Assembly: GCA_045627605.1 (NCBI GenBank) | Contig: JAZQOA010000091.1 | Span: 1 to 7,512 of the forward strand | Source: RGIG5952 sp045627605 | Lineage (GTDB): Bacteria > Verrucomicrobiota > Kiritimatiellia > RFP12 > JAAYLN01 | Length of the DNA: 7,512 nt | Direction of reading: 5' to 3' | Part shown: in pieces, positions 1 through 5,510 of the stretch | How the letters are laid out: the number at the start of each line of letters is the position of its first letter | How positions within the stretch are numbered: position 1 is the first letter of the stretch | Notes under the pieces: model-generated | Told to the model about the DNA's origin: nothing | The model's database searches: none | What the model saw: only the letters and a program-made list of their open reading frames with translations | Program-made: the position numbers and the translations under genes

Positions 1-288
1 CATCACGTGCTTGCCGGCCTTGAGCGCCTTGATGCTGTGTTCGGCATGGGCGGGGAACCAAGTGGCGACAAGTACGGCGTCGAAGTCCTGCGCGAGGAAC
101 TCGTCCTCGTCCGCCGTCACGAAGGCGCCGGGGCATGTCTCGGCGAAACGCCTGCGCATGTGCTCGTTGTAGTCGCAGCCGGCGACGACGTCGATCCCGA
201 GCGCCTTGGCAGAGGCGATGAAAGACGCCCCGCGTCCAAGTCCCCAGATGCCAAGCTTGATTCGCTTGTCGGTGTTGAAAACATTCAT
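1..288 (-). CDS. Gfo/Idh/MocA-family oxidoreductase, N-terminal part (cut by left edge)
   Basis: The first 96 codons are visible; the gene continues past the left edge. The protein opens with a Rossmann nucleotide-binding segment: strand KLGIWGLGRGASFI (residues 11-24) with a glycine-rich turn, a second strand GIDVVAGCDYN (31-41) ending in an acidic residue expected near the NAD(P) ribose, then FDAVLVATWFPAHAEHSIKALKAGKHVM (69-96). The last stretch matches the family pattern just before the catalytic Glu-Lys-Pro motif, which would lie beyond the edge. Members are cytosolic NAD(P)-dependent dehydrogenases of sugars, inositols and related polyols; the substrate cannot be told from this half. 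The start is ATG at 288, with AAGGAG at 295-300 six bases upstream; ATGs at 284 and 293 are out of frame. It lies 46 bases after the CDF stop and is probably the third gene of the rubredoxin-CDF operon. Family call secure; specific function unknown. Confidence 0.88.
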   Translation of the reverse strand, partial: MNVFNTDKRIKLGIWGLGRGASFIASAKALGIDVVAGCDYNEHMRRRFAETCPGAFVTADEDEFLAQDFDAVLVATWFPAHAEHSIKALKAGKHVM

Positions 289-334
289 GGCATACTCCTT
301 TCCAATGGTTTTGGCGGGGCACGAGACGCGCCCG

Positions 335-1438
335 CTACACGTATTCGGTTTCAATGGTAAGGACAATCTCGTTGTCGGGATGGGACTGCTTCATGTAGTC
401 GAGGAACTCGCGGCGGAGCGCCTCCCAGTCCCTGATCACGTAGTCGACGATAAGATCGCAGTAGATCTTTGCCGTTCCCGGCTCGAAATAGACGGCGTGG
501 AAACTCCTGACATGCTCGTGTCGGCCGACGAAATCCGCGATGACCTTGCGGATTTCGCGCATTTCCTCGTGATCGTTGTCGACGGCGTAGACGCCGAAGA
601 CCATCGTGACATGCTCCTCGTGCATGATTTTCAGCTGGAGCTTGTGAAGCATGGCGTAGACGTCCGCCACCGACATCTCGTGGTCGAGCTCGACATTGAC
701 GGAGCCCGACCACGCGCCAGGCCCGTAGTTGTGGAGCATCATGTCCGCCGCGTTTGAAACGCCCTCCGTCGTGCGGATCATCTTGTAGAGCTTTGCTGCG
801 AGTTCCTTCTCGCCGGGCCGCCCGATGAGCTCGGAGATGGTCGAGAAAAGCACGTCGGCACCCGATTTGATGATGAGCGCCGAAGTGAAGATGCCCGCGT
901 AGGCGTCGATCGAGAACCCCGAGAAGAGGAAAACAAGCACCGAGACAATCGTCACCGCCGAAACGAACGAGTCGTTTCGGCAATCGATGCCAACCGCCTC
1001 AAGAGCACTGGAATCAACCTTCCGCCCGACGGAAATCGTGTAGACGCCGAGAATGAACTTGACGACCGCCGAAACGGCGACGATGGCGAGAGAAAGGTAG
1101 GAGACGGAGAGCGCGGCGGGGTGGAAGATCTGCTTGACGGAGCCGATCAGCATCTCGATGCCGGTGACGAGAATCAGCAGGGCGATGGCAAGTGCCGTGA
1201 GGTATTCGAGACGTCCGTAGCCGAAGGGGTGCCTGGCGTCGGGATGCCGGCCGGCGAGTTTCGTGCCGACAAGCGTCAGGACGGACGTCAGGGCGTCGCT
1301 GGCATTGTTGACGCCTTCGGAGATGATGGCGACGGACGAAGCGGCGACACCGGCCGCCACTTTCACGGCGGCGAGCAGCAAGTTGACGGAAATCCCCAGG
1401 ATCGACGTCCTGGCGATGGCTGTTTTTCGATCGGTCAT
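335..1438 (-). CDS. Cation diffusion facilitator (CDF) metal exporter, Mn/Fe-type site predicted, long C-terminus
   Basis: This 367-residue inner-membrane protein should export a divalent metal in exchange for protons as a dimer. Hydrophobic segments lie at about 12-34, 37-60, 79-100, 112-135, 158-175 and 178-197, giving the six-helix CDF core. The metal site in helix 2 reads EGVNNASD (N44, D48), and in helix 5 DCRND (D152, D156). Zn-type CDFs usually carry His in these motifs; a DxxxD helix-5 motif is associated with Mn-type members, so Mn or Fe is my prediction, not Zn. A cytoplasmic domain follows (about 205-287), then some 80 extra residues (about 288-367) that look like a second, diverged copy of the same small alpha/beta fold. 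The ATG at 1438 has AGGA (1445-1448) six bases upstream. It starts 17 bases after the Hrb stop, so the two are co-transcribed. Family certain; metal uncertain. Confidence 0.93.
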   Translation of the reverse strand: MTDRKTAIARTSILGISVNLLLAAVKVAAGVAASSVAIISEGVNNASDALTSVLTLVGTKLAGRHPDARHPFGYGRLEYLTALAIALLILVTGIEMLIGSVKQIFHPAALSVSYLSLAIVAVSAVVKFILGVYTISVGRKVDSSALEAVGIDCRNDSFVSAVTIVSVLVFLFSGFSIDAYAGIFTSALIIKSGADVLFSTISELIGRPGEKELAAKLYKMIRTTEGVSNAADMMLHNYGPGAWSGSVNVELDHEMSVADVYAMLHKLQLKIMHEEHVTMVFGVYAVDNDHEEMREIRKVIADFVGRHEHVRSFHAVYFEPGTAKIYCDLIVDYVIRDWEALRREFLDYMKQSHPDNEIVLTIETEYV

Positions 1439-1455
1439 TTACAATCCTGCGGCGA

Positions 1456-2064
1456 CTAAAGTCGCTCGAAATCCGATGCCGGATGCTTGCAGAGCGGACA
1501 GATGAAGTCGGGTGGGAGCTCGTCGCCCTCGTAGACATAGCCGCAGATCTTGCAGACAAACCCCTTGCGAGGCTTAGCCTCGGGTTTGGGCTTGACATTG
1601 GCGTGGTAATAGGCGTAGGTCATGGACGGCGCCTGGGAAAGAGTCTCGGCTTCCGTGACCGAGCAGATGAAAAGGCCGTGTGTGCCGAGGTCGATGTAGC
1701 TGTCGACCACAAGCGAGAAAAAGGCGTTGCAGTGCGCCTTGAGCACGGGGAGCCCGTTTTCGGAGCGACGGAAATCAACCCCGGCGAATTTGTCGGCGTC
1801 GCGGCCGCTCTTGAATCCGTAATTTTGGAAAAGGGAAAACGGAGCGGACTCATCCAGGACGTTGATGTTCATCTTCCCGGTTTTGAGCGCGACATCATGG
1901 GTGTGGCAGGTCTTGTTGATCGCCACGGAAAGGCGCGCGGGCGTCGCCGTGACCTGGGCGACCGTGTTGCAAATCATCCCGTTGTCACGGACACCGTCGC
2001 TTGTCGTCACAACGTAAAGCCCGTAGCCAATTTTGAAGAACGCGGCATTGTCGATGCTGGCCAT
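1456..2064 (-). CDS. hrb: Flavin reductase-rubredoxin fusion (high-molecular-weight rubredoxin type)
   Basis: This 202-residue cytosolic redox protein has two domains. Residues 5-155 are an FMN-binding flavin reductase-like domain: FKIGYGLYVVTT near the start, NGMICNTVAQVTATPARLSVAINK (28-51) and THDVALKTGKMNINVL (55-70) are typical of the family. A Lys/Pro linker (157-167) leads to a compact rubredoxin domain with Fe ligands C171, C174, C189 and C192. Only 14 residues separate the two CxxC pairs, against nearly 30 in classical rubredoxin, closer to the rubrerythrin type. In Moorella a protein of this architecture passes electrons from NADH:rubredoxin oxidoreductase to the A-type flavoprotein FprA for NO or O2 reduction; neither partner is in this window, so that role is inferred. 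The ATG at 2064 has AGGAGG (2073-2078) eight bases upstream and its own strong promoter. It heads an operon with the CDF exporter. Alternative: a general flavin reductase or oxidative-stress protein. Confidence 0.9.
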   Translation of the reverse strand: MASIDNAAFFKIGYGLYVVTTSDGVRDNGMICNTVAQVTATPARLSVAINKTCHTHDVALKTGKMNINVLDESAPFSLFQNYGFKSGRDADKFAGVDFRRSENGLPVLKAHCNAFFSLVVDSYIDLGTHGLFICSVTEAETLSQAPSMTYAYYHANVKPKPEAKPRKGFVCKICGYVYEGDELPPDFICPLCKHPASDFERL

Positions 2065-2072
2065 TTGAAAAT

Positions 2073-2078
2073 CCTCCT
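2073..2078 (-). promoter_or_regulatory. Strong ribosome binding site of hrb
   Basis: Read on the minus strand this is a full AGGAGG, eight bases before the ATG at 2064. It is the best Shine-Dalgarno in the window and fixes the start. With the promoter at 2092-2119 the predicted 5' leader is only about 20 bases long. Confidence 0.85.
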
Positions 2079-2088
2079 AAAGACAACT

Positions 2089-3336
2089 TCAATTATACAA
2101 AATGCAACCGATTTGGCAATGCCGCGACGTTCGCGCCTCGCACATCGCGGCCTTCCGTGCCAAGTCGTCGATGTTTGCCGGCTTCATGCCGTGGTAGTTG
2201 ATTTCCGCCGCGCCCACGCCTGCGATCCACTGGCAAAGCCGGTTCATCGCCGTCGCGTCGAAGCGCGTCATCGGCTTCTCGCCCGGCACGTATGGCCACG
2301 CGGCTGGCGCGAGCATCAGAAGCCGCCCCTCGGCGCAAGCGTCGAAGTAACGCCCACTCGGTTTCTGAAGCTTCGAGAAACCCTTGTTGGCCATCGTGAC
2401 GAGCGGCAACCCGGCGGCCAGCGCTTCACGGGCGATCTGCCGCTCGCCGTCGCTCACGCAGGGCGAGAGCAAAACCGCGCCGTGTTTCGCCGCGGCGAAA
2501 AGCTCATCGCGGCGCTCCTCAAACTCTGGCGTCGAAAACTCAACGACCGGCTCGCCCTTCGCGTCTTTGACGATCTTCAAGCCCCCGCCCGGCTTCGCGA
2601 CGCGCTTGTAGCCGAAGAACCGCCGCGAAACCTGAACTTGGGCGAGCGGGCGGTCGATGAGAAAGGGATTGCCAAGCGCCGAGAAATGGCCAACGCCCGC
2701 CGCGCCCAGCGAAACCTCGATCTCGCGCGAAACCTTGAAAAGCGACGGTGCCCAGCGCTTAACCGCAAGTCGAAGCGGGTTGGAGCGCAAGTAGGTGAAC
2801 ATGTTTTCCAACTGGCCCTCGTGAAAGAGGATCGTGTCTTGAAAACCCGGGGCGAAAAGCCGGGGAACCTCAGCGGCTTGCGCCGCCGACACAGAACTAG
2901 CCCTGTTCTGTGAAGAGGGCGCAAGCCCTCGGGAAAAGCTTTGAAAAAGCTTTTCACATCCCGTCTTAAACCCGCCGATGGCGTTGCCGAGCGGGCGCTT
3001 CATCGGGCTTACAACCCGAAGAATCGCGTGAAGATGATCGGGCATGATCTGGCAATAGAGCGGCTTGATCTCGGGCGTAAACTCGCCGATCTTCAGCCAA
3101 TGGTCGAGAATCGCCCGTCCGAGCTCTGTCGGCTCGCAATGAGCGGCGACCGGCCGCCCGTCTTCGCCTACTTCATCAACGACAATCTCGCCAAGAGCCT
3201 TCGAACCCCGCTCGGCCAAAACGATTGTAATCTGATAAATGCACGGCTGCGTGTAATCCCAGTCAAAGCACCGCCGCAACATCGAGTGCTTGACCTCATG
3301 TTTCCCGTTGACAACCGCTCTCGTCTTATCGTCCAT
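2089..3336 (-). CDS. REP-associated tyrosine transposase (RAYT)-like HUH protein with Rossmann-like C-terminal domain
   Basis: This 415-residue protein begins with a Y1-transposase (IS200/RAYT) region: strand CIYQITIVLAERG (32-44), the HUH motif in YCQIMPDHLHAIL (94-106, metal ligands H101 and H103), and the candidate nucleophile Y182 in MFTYLRSNPLRL. Such enzymes nick and rejoin single-stranded DNA at hairpins through a 5'-phosphotyrosine. All key residues are present, so it looks active. Residues 128-164 are a Ser/Ala-rich loop encoded by the hairpin array at 2846-2955. After about residue 220 comes a segment that is not Y1 transposase: VLLSPCVSDGERQIAREALAAGLPLV plus a following KPSGRYFDACAEGRLLMLAP (288-344) resembles a DprA/SLOG-like nucleotide-binding fold; this is my inference. 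The ATG at 3336 has a weak AGGGG site and lies 10 bases after the recD2 stop, suggesting coupled translation; M19 is an alternative start without a binding site. No terminal repeats or target duplication were seen, so it is probably a resident gene rather than an IS. Confidence 0.8.
   Translation of the reverse strand: MDDKTRAVVNGKHEVKHSMLRRCFDWDYTQPCIYQITIVLAERGSKALGEIVVDEVGEDGRPVAAHCEPTELGRAILDHWLKIGEFTPEIKPLYCQIMPDHLHAILRVVSPMKRPLGNAIGGFKTGCEKLFQSFSRGLAPSSQNRASSVSAAQAAEVPRLFAPGFQDTILFHEGQLENMFTYLRSNPLRLAVKRWAPSLFKVSREIEVSLGAAGVGHFSALGNPFLIDRPLAQVQVSRRFFGYKRVAKPGGGLKIVKDAKGEPVVEFSTPEFEERRDELFAAAKHGAVLLSPCVSDGERQIAREALAAGLPLVTMANKGFSKLQKPSGRYFDACAEGRLLMLAPAAWPYVPGEKPMTRFDATAMNRLCQWIAGVGAAEINYHGMKPANIDDLARKAAMCEARTSRHCQIGCILYN
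2092..2119 (-). promoter_or_regulatory. Sigma-70-type promoter for the hrb-CDF-oxidoreductase operon
   Basis: On the minus strand there is a perfect -10 box TATAAT (2092-2097), a 16-base spacer, and a -35 box TTGCCA (2114-2119, five of six consensus positions). Transcription should begin near 2085. The promoter lies inside the last codons of the upstream RAYT-like gene: its Tyr-Asn codons are the -10 box, followed at once by the TGA stop. No transcription terminator separates the genes, so read-through from the recD2 unit is also likely. The calls rest on consensus matches only. Confidence 0.75.
2846..2955. repeat. Array of five inverted repeats (REP/BIME-like) inside the RAYT-like gene
   Basis: Five hairpin-forming units are packed head to tail. 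H1: CCCGG 2846-2850 with CCGGG 2860-2864 (alternatively CCC+GGC with GCC+GGG and a GG bulge). H2: GCGGC 2873-2877, loop TTGC, GCCGC 2882-2886. H3: CACAGAAC 2890-2897, 7-base loop, GTTCTGTG 2905-2912. H4: GAGGGC 2915-2920, loop GCAA, GCCCTC 2925-2930. H5: GAAAAGCTTT 2933-2942, loop GAA, AAAGCTTTTC 2946-2955. Apart from the optional bulge in H1 all arms are perfect. H2 and H4 share the core GGCGCAAGCC in opposite orientation and differ further out by paired, compensating changes. In the gene's own mRNA H2 would carry a GCAA (GNRA) tetraloop. The array is read in frame as residues 128-164 of the RAYT-like protein. REP elements recognised by RAYTs are short imperfect palindromes, often in inverted pairs, which motivates the name; function is unproven. 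Confidence 0.7.
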
Positions 3337-3346
3337 TTTGCCCCTG

Positions 3347-5491
3347 TCAGCCCTGCAGCCGGGCGGCGAGCGTGGTGTGGCGTTCGCGCACCTCGTTGTT
3401 GCGGATGGCGAGCGCGGCGGCCTTGTGGGTGCCGACGATGCAGACGAGCTTGCGGCCGCGCGTCACGGCGGTGTAGAGCAAGTTGCGCTGGAGGAGCTTG
3501 AAGTGTTGCGTGGCGATGACGACGACGACAGCCGGGTATTCGCTGCCCTGCGACTTGTGCACGGTCGAGGCGTAGGCAAGGACGAGTTCGTCAAGTTCGT
3601 CCCGCTCGTATTCGACCGTTTTCCCGTCGAAATCGACCGAGAGGACGCCGTCGTCTTCGTCGACGTCCGCCACGAAGCCGACGTCGCCGTTGAAGACTTC
3701 CTTGTCGTAGTTGTTGCGCATCTGCATGACGCGGTCGCCGCGCCGGAAGATGGTGACGCCGCGGCGAAGGCCGGGCCCCGTCGGGTTGACCGCCCGCTGG
3801 AGGACGAGGTTGAGGTTGTCCGCCCCGAGCTGGTTCTTGCGCATCGGGGTCAGCACCTGGACGTCGGCCGGCGAAAAGTGGAAATGGTTGGGGATGCGGG
3901 TCGTGACAAGCTCGCAGACGCGCGCGACGATTTTCTCCGGGTCTGCCGTCTCGATGAAGAAAAAGTCGCTTCCCCCGCCTTCGAGTTCCTCGCCGTTGTT
4001 GATGTGGTGGGCGTTTCGGACGATCATGCCGCGCGTGTCCTGCCGGAAGATGGTGTCGAGCCGCGTGCAGGGGACGGTCCCCGAGGAGATGATGTCGCGC
4101 AGGACGTTTCCCGCGCCGACGGAGGGCAGCTGGTCGGTGTCGCCCACGAGGACGAGGGTGATGCGGTCTGGCAGTGCGCGGAGGAGCTGGTCCATCAGGA
4201 CGACGTCGATCATCGACGATTCGTCGAGGATGAGGACGTCGGCGTCGATCGGGTTGTGCTCGTCGTGGTCGAAGGCGCGTTTCTGCGGCATGTACTTGAG
4301 CAAGCGGTGGAGCGTCACGGCCTTCATGCCGGTCGATTCCGACATTCGCTTGGCGGCGCGCCCGGTCGGGGCGGCGAGGCCGATTTTGAGCTTGCGGATC
4401 GAAAGAATCTCGACCAAGGCGCGGATAATGGTCGTCTTGCCGACGCCGGGGCCGCCGGTGATGACGCTCATCTTGCTGGTGACGGCGGAGGCGATCGCCC
4501 GGCGTTGCGCCCCGGCCAGGACGAGTTGCATTTTCGACTCGGCCCAGGCGAGCGCGCGGTCGGCATCGATCTCCCTGAAGCAAAGCGGGGCGTCGATGAT
4601 TTCCCTGATGCGCCGGGCAACGCCGCATTCCGCGGCGTAGAGTTCGCGCAGGTACACGCGGCCATCCTCGCGGACAGCCGCGCCATCCGCCAAGATTTGT
4701 TCAAGGGCCTCGCCAAGCTTCTCGATGGAGATGTCGAGGACGGACTGCGCCATAAGGAGCAGTTCAGACTCGACGCAGAAACAATGGCCGTCGTCCTGCT
4801 GCGTCTTGAGGTAGTGGAGGAGCCCCTCCCGCGCCCGCTCGGGCGAGTCCTTGGCGATGCCGAGCTTGAGCGCGATGGAGTCCGCCGTGAGGAAGCCGAA
4901 GCCCCAGACGTCGCGGCAAAGCCTGTAGGGGTTCTGCTTGACGACGGCGATGGCCTGGCTGCCGTAGGCCCGGTAGATGCGCGTCGCCTGCCCCATGCCG
5001 ATGCCGTGCGACTGCAGGAAGATCATCACGTCGCGGACGCCTCTCTGGGCGCTCCACGACTTCTCGATCATCTCACGGCGCTTTCTGCCGATACCCTCGA
5101 CTTCCTCAAGGCGTTTGGGCGCGTGCTCAATGACGGCGAGTGTTTCGGGACCGAACTTCGCGACGATGCGCTGGGCGTGTACTTCGCCTATGCCTCGGAT
5201 GAGTCCGCCCGCCAGAAAGCGGCGGACCCCCTCGACGGAAGTGGGCGCGATGCAGACGATCGACTCCGCCTGGAACTGGAGCCCGAAGCGCTTGTCGTCG
5301 ACCCATTTTCCCCTGGCGGTAAGTTCCTCGCCCACCCAGATGGCGGCACACGTGCCCACCACCGTCACGGCGGAGCAATCAACGCGGTCCGCCGGCTTGA
5401 CGGCGCAGACGACGTAGCCGGTGTCCTCGTTACGGAAGGATATTTGCTCAACGGAGCCACTCAGTGTCTCGATTTCGCCCGAATTCTCCAT
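3347..5491 (-). CDS. recD2: RecD2-type 5'-3' superfamily 1B DNA helicase
   Basis: This 714-residue protein is the stand-alone RecD2 helicase of bacteria, an ATP-driven 5'-3' DNA unwinder involved in replication-fork and DNA-damage tolerance. An N-terminal OB-like region (about 5-85, LSGSVEQISFRNEDTGYVV) is followed by helix-hairpin-helix repeats (LIRGIGEVHAQRIVAKFG 97-114; LEEVEGIGRKRREMI 128-142; HGIGMGQATRIYRAYG 162-177). Helicase motifs are complete: Walker A GGPGVGKTT (346-354, K352), Ia APTGRAAKRM (374-383), Walker B DESSMID (423-429), III GDTDQLPSVGAG (450-461), IV FRQ (482-484), V STVHKSQGSEYP (642-653) and VI YTAVTRGRKL (673-682). Length is normal for the family. The ATG at 5491 fits the family N-terminus but has no Shine-Dalgarno; the -10 box lies 10 bases before it, so the transcript may be leaderless or nearly so. 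The RAYT-like gene follows 10 bases after the stop. No recB or recC is nearby, as expected for RecD2. Confidence 0.96.
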   Translation of the reverse strand: MENSGEIETLSGSVEQISFRNEDTGYVVCAVKPADRVDCSAVTVVGTCAAIWVGEELTARGKWVDDKRFGLQFQAESIVCIAPTSVEGVRRFLAGGLIRGIGEVHAQRIVAKFGPETLAVIEHAPKRLEEVEGIGRKRREMIEKSWSAQRGVRDVMIFLQSHGIGMGQATRIYRAYGSQAIAVVKQNPYRLCRDVWGFGFLTADSIALKLGIAKDSPERAREGLLHYLKTQQDDGHCFCVESELLLMAQSVLDISIEKLGEALEQILADGAAVREDGRVYLRELYAAECGVARRIREIIDAPLCFREIDADRALAWAESKMQLVLAGAQRRAIASAVTSKMSVITGGPGVGKTTIIRALVEILSIRKLKIGLAAPTGRAAKRMSESTGMKAVTLHRLLKYMPQKRAFDHDEHNPIDADVLILDESSMIDVVLMDQLLRALPDRITLVLVGDTDQLPSVGAGNVLRDIISSGTVPCTRLDTIFRQDTRGMIVRNAHHINNGEELEGGGSDFFFIETADPEKIVARVCELVTTRIPNHFHFSPADVQVLTPMRKNQLGADNLNLVLQRAVNPTGPGLRRGVTIFRRGDRVMQMRNNYDKEVFNGDVGFVADVDEDDGVLSVDFDGKTVEYERDELDELVLAYASTVHKSQGSEYPAVVVVIATQHFKLLQRNLLYTAVTRGRKLVCIVGTHKAAALAIRNNEVRERHTTLAARLQG

Positions 5492-5501
5492 GTCGCCGTA
5501 A

Positions 5502-5510
5502 ATTATACCA
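5502..5510 (-). promoter_or_regulatory. Extended -10 promoter for recD2
   Basis: On the minus strand the sequence TGGTATAAT is an extended -10 element (TG-N-TATAAT); no good -35 box is seen at the usual distance, which extended -10 promoters do not need. The box ends 10 bases before the recD2 ATG, putting the transcript start within about three bases of it. The TAA stop of the upstream phosphoesterase lies inside the box. A small dyad, CTTTC/GAAAG at 5513-5523, lies just upstream and is too short to interpret. Confidence 0.6.

Noticed and set aside
289..334. Rho-independent terminator between the CDF and oxidoreductase genes
   Set aside because: A 5-bp GCGGG/CCCGC pair exists (314-318, 331-335) but the loop is long and no T-run follows on the minus strand; the next gene has a good ribosome site, so an operon is likelier.
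206..757. Plus-strand ORF opposite the CDF C-terminus
   Set aside because: No recognisable domain and no ribosome binding site; antisense to a clear CDF gene.
1483..2913. 476-codon plus-strand ORF across hrb and the RAYT-like gene
   Set aside because: It spans two unrelated minus-strand genes and their promoter, and its translation is Arg/Asp/Val-rich without domain signal.
2846..2955. CRISPR array or intrinsic terminators
   Set aside because: The palindromes differ in sequence and spacing, with no constant repeat and unique spacers, and no T-run follows a GC stem; all lie in an open coding frame.
2971..2995. Sixth hairpin, CCCGC with GCGGG
   Set aside because: A 15-base loop and its place in a conserved part of the transposase (RPLGNAIGGFKTG) make chance or coding constraint the better explanation.
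2089..3336. RAYT-like gene as a pseudogene broken by the hairpin block, or as a full insertion sequence
   Set aside because: The frame is intact through the block, HUH and Tyr residues are kept, and I see no terminal inverted repeats or target-site duplication at its edges.
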